Source: Rhizobium terrae (GTDB lineage Bacteria > Pseudomonadota > Alphaproteobacteria > Rhizobiales > Rhizobiaceae). Taken from it: 64,000 nt of DNA. The DNA lies in assembly GCF_003425685.1 (NCBI RefSeq), contig NZ_QJKM01000002.1, positions 310,001 through 374,000 on the forward strand, read 5' to 3'. The notes under the pieces are model-generated. The model was given only the letters and a program-made list of their open reading frames with translations. It ran no database searches and was not told the DNA's origin. Positions 55,528 through 64,000 of this stretch are shown here, one piece after another. The stretch's first letter is position 1; every line of letters starts with the position of its first letter. A program made the position numbers and the translations under genes.

Positions 55528-55977
55528 ATGTCCACCACCGCTACCAATTCGCTTCTTCTCGTCGGCCGCATCCTGCTGTCCGGCATGTTCATCCTGGCCG
55601 GCTTCCAGAAGTTCGGCGATCCGGCCTCCACCGCCGGTATGATCACTGGCGCCGGCATTCCGGCCGCGACCCTCCTCACCTATCTCGCCGGCCTCTTCGA
55701 AGTCGTTGCTGGCCTCGCCGTCCTTATCGGTTTCCAGACCCGCATCGCCGCACTTCTGCTCGCTGCCTTCTCGGTCTTCACCGCGCTCGTTTTCCACTCC
55801 GGCGCGATCGTTATCCCGGGCTTCCCGGATGCCGCAAACGGCCTGCTGACAGTCTTCAATCAGCTCAACATGATGAAGAACCTGACGATTGCCGGCGGTT
55901 TCCTGGCTCTTGCCGCCGCAGGCGCCGGCGCATATTCCATCGACGCCCGCCGCGGTTCTGTCGCAATCGCTGCCTAA
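55528..55977 (+). CDS. DoxX family membrane protein
   Basis: 149 residues, four helices: LLLVGRILLSGMFILAGFQK with the family glycines, LLTYLAGLFEVVAGLAVLIG, IAALLLAAFSVFTALVFHSG and ITIAGGFLALAAAGAGAYS-like end. DoxX/SURF4-family proteins occur in redox complexes with SodA- or GloA-type enzymes. ATG 55528 has GGAG nine bases upstream. A very strong terminator follows at 56005-56038. Two DoxX-type genes around one small exported protein is an unusual local grouping. Confidence 0.88.
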   Translation: MSTTATNSLLLVGRILLSGMFILAGFQKFGDPASTAGMITGAGIPAATLLTYLAGLFEVVAGLAVLIGFQTRIAALLLAAFSVFTALVFHSGAIVIPGFPDAANGLLTVFNQLNMMKNLTIAGGFLALAAAGAGAYSIDARRGSVAIAA

Positions 55978-56004
55978 GCTTTCAAAATTCCCTGCCCAAG
56001 ACTA

Positions 56005-56038
56005 CCCGCCGGACCAGATCCGGCGGGTTCTTTTTTTT
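56005..56038 (+). terminator. intrinsic terminator of the DoxX gene
   Basis: CCCGCCGGA (56005-56013), 5-nt loop, TCCGGCGGG (56019-56027), then TTC and eight T (56031-56038). Strong stem and T-run just before the convergent GFA gene stop. Confidence 0.92.
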
Positions 56039-56039
56039 C

Positions 56040-56444
56040 TTAATCCCTGTCCTTCGCCGGCAGTTCGCCGATCTCGGAAAGCCAGGCGGGCGACGAGCGG
56101 CACCAGACCTGGCGCTGCGGCCTTATATCCAGCCGCTGATCGATGCTGCCCCAGCGGATGCCCCAGATTTTCGATGCTTCGCCGCTTTCGCCATTTACGA
56201 AGAGCTGCGAGCCGCAATTCGGGCAGAAATACTGCTGACGGACACGGCCGCTCTCGGCCACGCGCTTGTATATCCTCGGCTCGCCGATGATCTTCAGATC
56301 ATCGTCGGAAACGACGGCGGTGACACGGAACGGCGATCCGGTCAGCTTCTGGCAATCGGTGCAATGACAGATAGCGACACGCTGCGGATCAAGCTCGGCC
56401 TGATAGGTAATCTGGCCGCAATGGCATCCGCCGGTAATATGCAT
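56040..56444 (-). CDS. GFA family protein (glutathione-dependent formaldehyde-activating-like)
   Basis: 134 residues with the GFA zinc ligands: GGCHCGQITY near the start, CHCTDCQKLTGSPF near residue 26 and YFCPNCGSQLFV near residue 72. This matches the Mss4-like fold of Gfa, where zinc sites bind glutathione. Family members range from S-hydroxymethylglutathione synthase to proteins of unknown role, so the reaction is not assigned. It lies 24 bases downstream of hisG on the same strand and could be read through from the his genes. Confidence 0.88.
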   Translation of the reverse strand: MHITGGCHCGQITYQAELDPQRVAICHCTDCQKLTGSPFRVTAVVSDDDLKIIGEPRIYKRVAESGRVRQQYFCPNCGSQLFVNGESGEASKIWGIRWGSIDQRLDIRPQRQVWCRSSPAWLSEIGELPAKDRD

Positions 56445-56468
56445 AGGTCATCTCCTCCTCGAATGAAC

Positions 56469-57167
56469 TTACAACGCGGCGCGGACAGCCTCCACGATCC
56501 GGGCAATCCGCTGGTCCTGATCGTGACCGGGTTTGCGGGCCCTGACCAGGCAGGCCTCGGATTTCAGGATCACGCCGTCCGACAGGACCTTCAGGTGGTT
56601 GGCACGCAGCGTGGACCCCGTGGAGGTGATGTCGACGATGATATCCGCCTGGCCGGCGGCGGGTGCGCCTTCCGTAGCGCCGAGGCTTTCGACGATGCGG
56701 TAGAGCTGGATGCCGTGGAGGCTCGAAAAGAACTGCTGGGTCAGCCGCCAGTATTTGGTGGCGATCGCCAGACGGCGCCCATGACGGGCGCGGAAATCCG
56801 CCGCCACGTCGCCGAGATCGGCCATGGTGTCCACATCCAGCCAGATTTCCGGCACCGCGACGACCACATCCGCATGACCGAAGCCGAGGCGGGCGCAGAA
56901 TTCGACCCTCCGGTCGACGCCGGCCATGCCTTCGCGCACCAGATCCTCGCCGGTGACGCCGAAGTCGACGGTGCCGTTCGCAAGTTCGCGGGCGATCTCG
57001 GAGGCCGAGAGATAGGCGATCTCGACGCCTTCGATGCCGGCAATGCGGCCGCGATAGGACCGGTCGTTGCCGACGGCGGAAATGGCAAGCCCGGCACGCT
57101 CGAATATCTCGGCGGTCTCTTCCTTGATACGGCCCTTCGAAGGGAGAGCGATGGTGACGGCACTCAT
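56469..57167 (-). CDS. hisG: ATP phosphoribosyltransferase, short form
   Basis: 232 residues, first enzyme of histidine synthesis. [32 protein letters not shown] and the phosphate-binding segment [18 protein letters not shown] identify HisG. The short form lacks the C-terminal regulatory ACT-like domain and works with HisZ, whose gene is directly upstream and overlaps by four bases (ATGA). Histidine feedback should act through HisZ. Confidence 0.96.
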   Translation of the reverse strand: MSAVTIALPSKGRIKEETAEIFERAGLAISAVGNDRSYRGRIAGIEGVEIAYLSASEIARELANGTVDFGVTGEDLVREGMAGVDRRVEFCARLGFGHADVVVAVPEIWLDVDTMADLGDVAADFRARHGRRLAIATKYWRLTQQFFSSLHGIQLYRIVESLGATEGAPAAGQADIIVDITSTGSTLRANHLKVLSDGVILKSEACLVRARKPGHDQDQRIARIVEAVRAAL

Positions 57168-58285
57168 TGTTTCGCCCTCGCGGCTTCAATCCTGTCGAGC
57201 CAGAGGGAGAAGCCGACCGCAGGGATATGTTCCTTCGCGCCGAGCAAGGTCAACAGCCGGTCGAAACGGCCGCCGCCGGCCAGTACCGCGGCCGAGCCCG
57301 CCTCGGTCACTTCGAAAACCAAGCCGGTGTAATAATCGAGCGGACGGCCGAAGGCGGCGCGATAGGTCATCGCGGACAGATCGGCGCCGGCATTGGCGAG
57401 TGCCGCGAGCCGAGCATCAAAGAGTGCGATCGCCGGGCCGAGCTTCAGTTCGGCGGCATCGGCAAAACCGGCAAGCGCCGCCGGCGCGTCGGCGAGCGGC
57501 AGCTGCAGCGTCAGGAATTCGCGCAGCAGCAGCAGAGCCGTCCCGTCGAGACGGGTTTCAGCGAGCTCCAGTTTTTCCTTGAGCCGCCTTGCGATCTCGG
57601 CCGGCGAGCGGCTGGCGTTGGTGGAATATCCGGTTTCCTGCATGGTGCGGTCGATACGCGCCGCCAGTTCGGCCTCCTGACCCGAAGCGATCATTCCGGT
57701 GATCTGCGGATCGAGGCCCGCGACCGGCTGCGGCCGGGCAAGGCGGTCGAGAAGCGCTTCGAGATGCGCCATGTCGCCGAAGGCATGGATCAGCCGACGC
57801 TGCCAGCCGAAGGGCAGGCCGAGCGCCTTGACCACCGCTTCGAACACGGCCTGGTCGCCGAGCGTCAGCACAAGCCGGCGGCCGGGCAGCAGGGCCTTCA
57901 GGATGCCGGTGGCATCGCCGATGGCGCGGGCGTCGGCGCTTGCGATGTCCTTGTCGCCGAGATCCTCGATGCCGGCCTGATAGAATTCATGCGCGCCCTC
58001 GCGGCGCTGGCGGAAGACTTCTCCGAGATAAGAATAACGCTTCGGCGTGCCGGTCGCCGTTTCGATATGGCGAAGACAGACGGGAATGGTGAATTCGGGG
58101 CGCAGGCAGAGGCTGGCGCCGGTCTCGTTTTCGGTGAGGAAAATCCGGCGGCGGAGGTCTTCGCCTGCCATGTCGAGAAAAGGTTCGGCCGGCTGGATGA
58201 CGGGGGTATTGACCCGCTCCGTGCGGCGGGAGGCGAATTCGTTGAGAAGGTCGGCGGAGAAGTCGGGCATGTCGATCAGGGGCAT
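57164..58285 (-). CDS. hisZ: ATP phosphoribosyltransferase regulatory subunit
   Basis: 373 residues. HisZ is a histidyl-tRNA synthetase relative without aminoacylation activity that joins short HisG and mediates feedback by histidine. HisS-like motifs persist: [38 protein letters not shown] (motif 2), [13 protein letters not shown] and [13 protein letters not shown] 58285 has GGGAGGAGAAATTCC upstream. The neighbouring true hisS shows the paralogy directly; hisZ and hisG are one translational unit. Confidence 0.95.
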   Translation of the reverse strand: MPLIDMPDFSADLLNEFASRRTERVNTPVIQPAEPFLDMAGEDLRRRIFLTENETGASLCLRPEFTIPVCLRHIETATGTPKRYSYLGEVFRQRREGAHEFYQAGIEDLGDKDIASADARAIGDATGILKALLPGRRLVLTLGDQAVFEAVVKALGLPFGWQRRLIHAFGDMAHLEALLDRLARPQPVAGLDPQITGMIASGQEAELAARIDRTMQETGYSTNASRSPAEIARRLKEKLELAETRLDGTALLLLREFLTLQLPLADAPAALAGFADAAELKLGPAIALFDARLAALANAGADLSAMTYRAAFGRPLDYYTGLVFEVTEAGSAAVLAGGGRFDRLLTLLGAKEHIPAVGFSLWLDRIEAARAKQ

Positions 58286-58312
58286 GGAATTTCTCCTCCC
58301 GATCTGCCCCAA

Positions 58313-58360
58313 TACCCCCCTCTGTCCTGTCGGACATCTCCCCCACAAGGGAGGAGATCA
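58313..58360 (+). repeat. rhizobial intergenic palindrome element, copy 1
   Basis: 48-nt element with the core CTGTCC...GGACATCTCC...ACAAGG, lying between hisZ and hisS. It is 94-96% identical to the reverse complement of 58441-58488. Elements of this look recur in rhizobial intergenic regions, from memory. Confidence 0.8.
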
Positions 58361-58440
58361 CAAGCCGCACGACCGCCGCCTCTCACGAGCAGTTGCGGAG
58401 ATTGAGACGCTAGATAGAGGATAACGAACTTTCGCCCGAC

Positions 58441-58488
58441 CGATCTCCCCCCTTGTGGGGGAGATGTCCGGCAGGACAGAGGGGGGTA
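58441..58488 (-). repeat. rhizobial intergenic palindrome element, copy 2 (inverted)
   Basis: Inverted copy of 58313-58360, separated by 80 bases. The pair can fold into a long hairpin that spans the hisS-hisZ junction. It ends four bases before the hisS stop. Confidence 0.8.
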
Positions 58489-58492
58489 GAGC

Positions 58493-60052
58493 TTACGCAT
58501 CCGTCGCCCTTCTGCGATCCTCCGCCTGGGCGGCAAGGATCTCCTTCACCTTAGCGACAAGGTCGGCCTCGGCGACGGTCTCCTGTGCGACACGCGCCTC
58601 GCGCCACTCGGCATTGTCGGTGATCTCGCCGGAAAGCCGCTTGCCCTCGATCAGGTCCTTGATCTGCACGGCCCCTTGGGCGCGCTCGTCTCCGCCCTGG
58701 ATGATGGCGACGGGTGAGCCGCGGCGGTCGGCATATTTCAGCTGGTTGCCGAATTTCTTCCAGTTGCCCTGATACATCTCGGCCCGGATGCCCGCATTGC
58801 GCAGGTCCTGGGTGAAACGCTGGTAGCGGCCCATGCTTTCCACATCGCCGTCCATGACGGTGACGAGAACCGGGCCGATCACCTCGTCCTGGCCAAGCTT
58901 GCCGAGGTTCTTCAGCGCCGTCATCAGGCGCGAGACGCCGATCGAAAAACCTGTCGCCGGAACCGGCTGGCCCATGAAGCGCGACACGAGGCCATCATAA
59001 CGCCCGCCGCCGCCGACCGAGCCGAAAACGACCTTTTCGCCTTTTTCGTTGGTGACGTCGAAAGTGAGTTCGGCTTCGAAGACCGGGCCGGTGTAATATT
59101 CGAGGCCTCGGACAACGGAAGGGTCGATGCGTATGCGATCACTTTCATATCCTGCGGCCACGGCAAGCTTACGGATGGTCGACAATTCTTCCAAACCCTG
59201 GCGAAATGTCGAATTGATCGCGAATTTCAGGTTAAGGGCATCCTGGATCTGAATATTCTGCATATCACCCAGAATATCGAAAAGCTCGCTGTCGAAATCA
59301 AAACCGGCCAGAAGCTTGAGGATTTCCTCGATTTCCAACGGTCCCAAACCGGCCCCTTTGGTAAAGTCGCCTGATTCATCCTTGCGGCCTTCGCCAAGCA
59401 GGAGCTTCACGCCTTCCGGGCCGAACTTGTCTAGCTTGTCCATCGCGCGCAGCACGGTCAGCCGACGACCGGCGTTATCCTCACCGCCGAGCCCGATCGC
59501 TTCCAGGACGCCGTCCAGAACCTTGCGATTGTTGACACGGATCACATAGTCCTTGCGATCGATGCCGAGGGCCTCCATCGCGTCGGCCATCATCATGCAC
59601 ATTTCGGCATCCGCCTGCACGCCCGCCGCGCCGACGGTGTCGGCGTCGAACTGCATGAACTGGCGGAAGCGGCCGGGACCCGGCTTCTCGTTGCGGAAGA
59701 CGTAGCCGGCGCGATAGGTGCGGTAGGGAAGCTGGATCTCGTTGAAATTCTCCGCGACATGACGGGCGAGCGGCGCGGTCAGGTCATAACGCAGGCTCAT
59801 CCACTGGTCGTCGTCATCCGTGAGCGAGAACACGCCCTCATTGGGGCGGTCGCTATCCGGCAGAAACTTGCCGAGGGCGTCGGTATATTCGAACATCGGC
59901 GTCTCGACTGGATCGAAACCGTAGCGCTCATAGACCTCGCGGATATTTTCGATCATCTCGTTGGTGGCATGGATATCGGCAGCCGAACGATCGGCAAAGC
60001 CGCGCGGCAGGCGGGCTTTGAGTTTCTGGGGCTTCTTGCTCTTGTCGTTCAT
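58493..60052 (-). CDS. hisS: histidyl-tRNA synthetase
   Basis: 519 residues, class II synthetase. Motif 1 region [10 protein letters not shown], motif 2 [20 protein letters not shown], the histidine A motif [13 protein letters not shown] and [13 protein letters not shown] are all present, with a C-terminal anticodon-binding domain. ATG 60052 starts [19 protein letters not shown] with GGAAA upstream; 24 codons of open frame further upstream are not conserved. The his genes are read hisS, hisZ, hisG with the mirrored repeats between the first two. Residue use in 59110-59400 is less GC-biased. Confidence 0.96.
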   Translation of the reverse strand: MNDKSKKPQKLKARLPRGFADRSAADIHATNEMIENIREVYERYGFDPVETPMFEYTDALGKFLPDSDRPNEGVFSLTDDDDQWMSLRYDLTAPLARHVAENFNEIQLPYRTYRAGYVFRNEKPGPGRFRQFMQFDADTVGAAGVQADAEMCMMMADAMEALGIDRKDYVIRVNNRKVLDGVLEAIGLGGEDNAGRRLTVLRAMDKLDKFGPEGVKLLLGEGRKDESGDFTKGAGLGPLEIEEILKLLAGFDFDSELFDILGDMQNIQIQDALNLKFAINSTFRQGLEELSTIRKLAVAAGYESDRIRIDPSVVRGLEYYTGPVFEAELTFDVTNEKGEKVVFGSVGGGGRYDGLVSRFMGQPVPATGFSIGVSRLMTALKNLGKLGQDEVIGPVLVTVMDGDVESMGRYQRFTQDLRNAGIRAEMYQGNWKKFGNQLKYADRRGSPVAIIQGGDERAQGAVQIKDLIEGKRLSGEITDNAEWREARVAQETVAEADLVAKVKEILAAQAEDRRRATDA

Positions 60053-60112
60053 GATCGAATTTCCATTGCCAACGGCCGGAACAGGCCGGTTTTGTGTGCG
60101 GTTTCTTAGAGG

Positions 60113-60931
60113 ATGCAGGTTCAAGCGGCAAGGGCGGCGGCTGGTGAAGAATCATTCCGGCTGATATCGAATGATCCCATGCTCGCCGAAGCCATCCAGC
60201 ATGCCGCGACTTCAGTGATTACGCCGAAGGAATTCCGGCCCTTCGTCCGTTCATCTGTCAGCCTGTGGTCGCGGGCGGGGCGATGCGCGAAGGAATGGGC
60301 GCCGCATGAGGAGAACTGCAAGTCCTTCATTCGCGAGGCAATCGCCGGGATACGCGAACGGCGCACCGCCGTCGTTCTCGGCTCGGGCCTGTTGCGCGAC
60401 GTGCCGATCGGCGCGCTTGCGGGAGCATTCGACACCGTCGTGCTGGTCGATGTCGTGCATCTCGCCAGCATCCGGGCATGGCTGAAGGCGAAGCGGTTCA
60501 GGAATATCAGGCTGATTTCCCGTGACCTGTCGGGTTTCGACGAGGCTCTGAGCGGCAAGGCCCCGGAGCCGCTCGCCTTCCTGCGGCAGGTCCCGTATCT
60601 CGACCTCGTCGTCTCGGCCAACATCCTGTCCCAGATCGGCGTCGGCGCGAAGCGCCGCCTGGAACAGGAGAAAAATCCGAAAAGCGATGAAATACTGCAA
60701 AGGCTGATCCGCGCCCATCTGGATGGCCTTGCCGCTCTGCCCTGCAAGGTCGCGCTATTGACGGATACCGCCTACAAGGTCGCGGATCGGCACGGAAATG
60801 TGACCGAAGAGGCCGATCTTCTCCGCGGCGTGCCGGCTCCCCAAGCGAAACGGTGCTGGAAATGGCCCGTGGCGCCCTATGGCGAACTCGGCAAGGACGT
60901 TCAGGCTATCCACGACGTCATTGCCATGTGA
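60113..60931 (+). CDS. methyltransferase-like hypothetical protein
   Basis: 272 residues in the longest reading; a start at ATG 60179 (250 residues, [19 protein letters not shown]) is also possible and looks more family-like. The middle part resembles the SAM-binding half of a class I methyltransferase ([18 protein letters not shown], then [16 protein letters not shown]), and [18 protein letters not shown] would be the fourth strand region. No complete methyltransferase signature or partner is recognised. It is divergent from hisS. Function unknown. Confidence 0.75.
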   Translation: MQVQAARAAAGEESFRLISNDPMLAEAIQHAATSVITPKEFRPFVRSSVSLWSRAGRCAKEWAPHEENCKSFIREAIAGIRERRTAVVLGSGLLRDVPIGALAGAFDTVVLVDVVHLASIRAWLKAKRFRNIRLISRDLSGFDEALSGKAPEPLAFLRQVPYLDLVVSANILSQIGVGAKRRLEQEKNPKSDEILQRLIRAHLDGLAALPCKVALLTDTAYKVADRHGNVTEEADLLRGVPAPQAKRCWKWPVAPYGELGKDVQAIHDVIAM

Positions 60932-60982
60932 TGACTTGTGACGCTTTGGCGGGTTGATTTCCAGCGTGGCGACCGTAGATTC

Positions 60983-61393
60983 ATGATCATGTTGCATCCT
61001 GCTGCCATCCTGATCGCCTCCGCCCTTTCGCTCGCCATTGCCGGCCCGGCTGCAACGCCGTTGGCCGCGCAGCAGATGAAGGGACACGACCACTCCAACA
61101 TGCCGAAGGCCGACGCTGCCGGGACATCCTCTGCCGGCACACCCGCAGCGAGCGGCTACATTGCCGCCAACGAAAAGATGCACAAGGACATGGCGATCTC
61201 CTATTCCGGAGACGCCGACGTCGATTTCGTGCGCAGCATGATCCCGCACCACCAGGGCGCGATCGACATGGCGAAGGTCGAACTCGAACACGGTAAGGAC
61301 CCGGAAATCCGCAAGCTCGCCGAAGCCGTCATCAAGGCGCAGGAGGCGGAAATCGCCGAAATGCAGGCCTGGCTGAAGGCACGCGGCAAGTAG
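60983..61393 (+). CDS. exported DUF305 (CopM-like) protein
   Basis: 136 residues. A signal peptide (MIMLHPAAILIASALSLAIA) precedes a His/Met-rich segment (MKGHDHSNMPKADA) and a DUF305 domain with FVRSMIPHHQGAIDMAKVEL, the family motif, and a helix of His/Glu/Ala. DUF305 proteins bind copper in the periplasm in the cases studied. ATG 60983 was preferred because it opens the signal peptide; a GTG 45 bases upstream is the alternative. It is not near other copper genes here. Confidence 0.9.
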   Translation: MIMLHPAAILIASALSLAIAGPAATPLAAQQMKGHDHSNMPKADAAGTSSAGTPAASGYIAANEKMHKDMAISYSGDADVDFVRSMIPHHQGAIDMAKVELEHGKDPEIRKLAEAVIKAQEAEIAEMQAWLKARGK

Positions 61394-61492
61394 GCGATCA
61401 GGCACAAGTCAAGGATCACACAGGCGCCGGGTCAGCTTTCGTCTTGCCCGGCGCCTGCTTTTTCGCCATATCAGCCGGTGGAGGCAGATTCC

Positions 61493-62197
61493 ATGCGCCC
61501 GATTACCGCCATCGGCTTCGACGCCGACGACACGCTCTGGCAGAACGAGCAATATTACCGGCTGACCGAGGAACATTTTCAGCATCTTCTCGGCGATTTC
61601 GCCGAGGGTGCCCACATTTCCGAACGCCTGCTGGAGGCGGAAAGGCGCAACCTTTCCCATTACGGCTTCGGCATCAAGGGTTTCACGCTGTCGATGATCG
61701 AGACGGCGATCGAGGTCACCGGCGGCAGAGTGCCGACCAAAACGATCGGCGCAATCCTCGATATCGGCCGCGAATTGTTGCGCCATCCGGTGGAAACCTT
61801 GCCGCATGTGGAAGAGACGCTTCGCGCGCTGAACGGCGAATACCTGCTGGTGCTGATCACCAAGGGCGACCTCTTCGACCAGGAACGCAAGCTCGCCCAA
61901 TCGGGCCTGGGCGATTTCTTCGATGCCGTCGAGATCGTCAGCGACAAGAACGCCACCACCTATCGCCGCATCTTTTCCAAAGTCGCGGACGGACCGGAAC
62001 GGGCGATGATGGTCGGCAATTCGCTGAAATCGGACATTGTGCCGGCGATTGCCGCCGGCAGTTACGGCGTCTTCGTGCCGCATACGCTGACCTGGGTGCT
62101 GGAACATGTGGACGCGCCGACGCACGCGCCGCGCTTCCGCCAGATCGAGCATCTGGGCGAGCTTTCGGCGGTCATCCAGAACATCACGGGCGCCTGA
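61493..62197 (+). CDS. HAD family hydrolase
   Basis: 234 residues. Motif I is IGFDADDTLWQNE (DxD nucleophile and acid), motif II LITKGD, motif III Lys in VSDKNATTY and motif IV MVGNSLKSDI. The D-A-D-D-T-L-W start is typical of the YjjG/DUF-HAD branch. ATG 61493 has GGAGG seven bases upstream; a GTG five codons earlier is less likely. The 3' end overlaps tag by 14 bases (convergent). Substrate unknown. Confidence 0.9.
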   Translation: MRPITAIGFDADDTLWQNEQYYRLTEEHFQHLLGDFAEGAHISERLLEAERRNLSHYGFGIKGFTLSMIETAIEVTGGRVPTKTIGAILDIGRELLRHPVETLPHVEETLRALNGEYLLVLITKGDLFDQERKLAQSGLGDFFDAVEIVSDKNATTYRRIFSKVADGPERAMMVGNSLKSDIVPAIAAGSYGVFVPHTLTWVLEHVDAPTHAPRFRQIEHLGELSAVIQNITGA

Positions 62198-62813
62198 ACT
62201 TCAGCCTCAGTTCATCGACTTCACGCTGGCAAAAGCAGCCGTCGAGATGATCGTTGACGAGCCCCATGGCCTGCATGAAGGCATAAACGGTGGTTGGGCC
62301 GACGAAGGTCCAGCCGCGTTTCTTCAATGCCTTGGACAAAGTGACCGAAACCGGGGTGGTGGGATTGGCCCTCAGCGTCGCGAGATCCATGATCTCCGGC
62401 CTCTCATGGGCGCCGGGCTCGAACCCCCAGAAGAATTTCGCCAGCGACCCGAACTCGTCACGCAGTTCGATGGCGCGGGCGGCATTGTTGATGGTCGAGA
62501 CGACCTTGCCGCGATGGCGGATGATACCGGTATCGGCGAGCAACCGGGCGATATCGTCCTCACCGAACGTCGCGACCTTTTCGAAATCGAAGCCAGCGAA
62601 GGCGGCGCGGAAGTTCTCGCGTTTCCTGAGGATCGTCAGCCAGGAGAGGCCGGACTGGAAACCTTCGAGGCAGATCTTCTCGAACAGTCGGAAATCGTCG
62701 GTGACCGGCCTCCCCCATTCCTCGTCGTGATAGCGGCGGTAATCCTCCAGGCCGCCATGCCAGGCACAACGTCCCCTGCCGTCCTCGCCGATAATGATTC
62801 CCGCCTTCTCCAT
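62184..62813 (-). CDS. tag: DNA-3-methyladenine glycosylase I
   Basis: 209 residues. Tag removes 3-methyladenine from alkylated DNA. RCAWHGGLEDYRRYHDEEWG holds zinc ligands Cys and His, LTILRKRENFRAAFAGFD and the helix-hairpin-helix-like middle are family blocks, and the C-terminal CFCQREVDELR area supplies the remaining zinc ligands (CysHis-type). Convergent with the HAD gene and overlapping it by 14 bases. Divergent from the L,D-transpeptidase gene, with 232 bases between. Confidence 0.95.
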   Translation of the reverse strand: MEKAGIIIGEDGRGRCAWHGGLEDYRRYHDEEWGRPVTDDFRLFEKICLEGFQSGLSWLTILRKRENFRAAFAGFDFEKVATFGEDDIARLLADTGIIRHRGKVVSTINNAARAIELRDEFGSLAKFFWGFEPGAHERPEIMDLATLRANPTTPVSVTLSKALKKRGWTFVGPTTVYAFMQAMGLVNDHLDGCFCQREVDELRLKFRRP

Positions 62814-63045
62814 TCCCGAAAAACCTCAATTCCTGTTCGTTAACGACCTTTTTCGCCTGCTTTAACACCGGTCAACCATGTTTCAAAACCGGGCGGTAAC
62901 CCTGCCAAAAGGTTTATGGCATTTGCGATAGGGCTTGCGCCACCCGTTTACCATTCGCTTTCACCTCACGCTCACCATGTTCGTCAACACGGGCCCGCCA
63001 TATCGGCCGCGCCCAGTCGGTGGTTTGTAACGAGTGGATCCGATC

Positions 63046-63816
63046 ATGAAGAAGACCCTGTCACTGGCTTTCGGCCTTGCCGCCATCCTTTCCGGCTCCG
63101 CGCTGGCGCAGGAGCGCCATCGCGAACGTCCGCCGGTTATCGTCAGCCCCGATCTCGCCGCCCCATGGGTGATGCAGCTTGCCGGCCCGAATGCGCGCCC
63201 GGTCGTCTATCCGCGCCAGGCCGCCCAGCCGCGCGCCGTGTACCAGCCACGCGCGGCCTACCAGCAGCGCGAGCCGCAGCCGGTACGCCGCGGCATTTTC
63301 GGCGAAAGCCGCGTCCAGCCGGCGGCAGTCCGCCCGGACCGTCCGGTGCGCAGCCAGATCGAACCGCAATTCCTACCGCAGATGGTCGCCTATGAAACCA
63401 AGGAAGCTCCCGGCACGATCGTCATCGACACGAACAACCGCTTTCTCTACCTCGTGACCGGCAATGGTCAGGCCCGCCGTTATGGCGTCGGCGTCGGCAA
63501 GCCGGGCTTCGAATGGGCGGGCGCCCACAAAATCACCCGCAAGGCGGAATGGCCTGACTGGACGCCGCCCGCCGAAATGATCCAGCGCGAGGCGGCCAAA
63601 GGCCACTACCTGCCGGCCCGCATGGACGGCGGCCCGGAAAACCCGCTCGGGGCACGCGCCATGTATCTCGGCTCGACGCTCTACCGCATCCACGGCACCA
63701 ACGCGCCCTGGACGATCGGCAGCGCCGTCTCCTCCGGCTGCATCCGCATGCGCAACGAGGACGTCACCGACCTCTACGAGCGCGTCAATATCGGCACCCG
63801 CGTCATCGTGATGTGA
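63046..63816 (+). CDS. L,D-transpeptidase (YkuD domain)
   Basis: 256 residues. A signal peptide (MKKTLSLAFGLAAILSGSALAQ) is followed by a Pro/Arg/Gln-rich linker (AAQPRAVYQPRAAYQQREP) and a YkuD domain, with IHGTNAPWTIGSAVSSGCIRM containing the HxxxxxxxxxxxxxxSxGCxRM catalytic His and Cys. It would form 3-3 peptidoglycan cross-links or attach lipoprotein in the periplasm. ATG 63046 follows an in-frame ATG/GTG-less stretch after a stop; the longer frame (four codons) is less likely. Rhizobia usually carry many such paralogues. Confidence 0.92.
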   Translation: MKKTLSLAFGLAAILSGSALAQERHRERPPVIVSPDLAAPWVMQLAGPNARPVVYPRQAAQPRAVYQPRAAYQQREPQPVRRGIFGESRVQPAAVRPDRPVRSQIEPQFLPQMVAYETKEAPGTIVIDTNNRFLYLVTGNGQARRYGVGVGKPGFEWAGAHKITRKAEWPDWTPPAEMIQREAAKGHYLPARMDGGPENPLGARAMYLGSTLYRIHGTNAPWTIGSAVSSGCIRMRNEDVTDLYERVNIGTRVIVM

Positions 63817-63859
63817 CATCGCGATGTGACCGGCCGTCCGGAAAACCTCTGGAAAGTGA

Positions 63860-63890
63860 GGCAGCGGGGACACAGTCCCGCCGCCTTTTT
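63860..63890 (+). terminator. terminator of the L,D-transpeptidase gene
   Basis: GGC-A-GCGGGGAC (63860-63871) pairs imperfectly with GTCCCGC-C-GCC (63875-63885), followed by five T. One bulge and one mismatch lower the confidence. Confidence 0.6.
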
Positions 63891-63983
63891 GCCATCACAT
63901 CTTCTTTATTCGCCGGCTCTCGGCTTGCTTTGGCGGTTGAACCGGGTAGCCTCCCGCAATCCTGAAAATTGAGGAGAGGATTT

Positions 63984-64000
63984 GTGGGAATGAGGAGCAG
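63984..64000 (+). CDS. possible start of a further gene (cut by window edge)
   Basis: GTG at 63984 and in-frame ATG at 63990 follow the strong ribosome site GAGGAGAGG with suitable spacing. Only five codons are visible, so no identity can be given. Confidence 0.3.

Noticed and set aside
63984..64000. Confident call of a final gene
   Set aside because: Only five codons are visible, so it is listed as low confidence rather than identified.

Overview
This 64 kb window is chromosomal DNA of a GC-rich alphaproteobacterium of the Rhizobiales, most likely the Rhizobiaceae (Rhizobium/Agrobacterium/Neorhizobium/Ensifer type). The evidence is an F0 ATP synthase operon with two b-type subunits (atpI-B-E-F'-F) separate from F1, a hisS-hisZ-hisG cluster with short HisG, a Kdo/lipid A cluster next to mutL and pmbA, promoters fitting the rhizobial form CTTGAC-N17-CTATAT, a CIRCE-controlled groESL operon, and small rhizobial families such as DUF2007, DUF2093 and DUF4170. 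I see no rRNA, tRNA, insertion sequence, prophage or CRISPR array.

Layout. 1-8.3 kb: tRNA methyltransferase start, polyprenyl diphosphate synthase (quinone side chain), a TPR protein, ispE (isoprenoid precursors), moaB (molybdenum cofactor), a short glycosyltransferase, an SPL-type radical SAM protein and rnhB. 8.3-9.8 kb: a glutathione S-transferase and a nucleotidyltransferase. 9.8-12.7 kb: the F0 operon with a clear promoter and terminator. 12.8-18.5 kb: SleB-type wall hydrolase, corA-kup ion transport operon, and an Mrp/ApbC P-loop ATPase. 18.8-27 kb is the most accessory part: LuxR-type regulator, SMP-30 lactonase-like protein, PRC-barrel stress protein, N-methylproline demethylase-like flavoenzyme, a GGDEF-EAL protein and a PAS-receiver protein.

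27-35.4 kb: mutL, then lipid A/Kdo genes (lpxK, HAD phosphatase, waaA), DUF4170, cysQ-like phosphatase and pmbA. 35.4-42 kb: Kef-type antiporter, patatin, rsmD, an RluB-like pseudouridine synthase with a long repetitive tail, tadA and a lipoprotein. 42-48 kb: ileS, a PIN-domain toxin-antitoxin pair, ribF and a HAD protein. 48.4-50.6 kb: groESL. 50.6-56.4 kb: a Tet(M)/OtrA-like ribosomal protection GTPase, a CPA1 antiporter, two DoxX-like membrane proteins, a small secreted protein and a GFA-family protein. 56.4-64 kb: hisG-hisZ-hisS, a methyltransferase-like protein, a DUF305 protein, a HAD hydrolase, tag and an L,D-transpeptidase.

Most of the window is ordinary housekeeping content. The stretches that best repay a second look are the toxin-antitoxin module with an inverted repeat inside its promoter, the Tet(M)-like GTPase, the repeat-rich tail of the pseudouridine synthase, the c-di-GMP/PAS-receiver pair, the Mrp protein lacking its Fe-S cysteines, a hairpin inside the start of ispE, and a mirrored pair of 48-nt repeats between hisZ and hisS. 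I did not find convincing evidence of a wholly new system.
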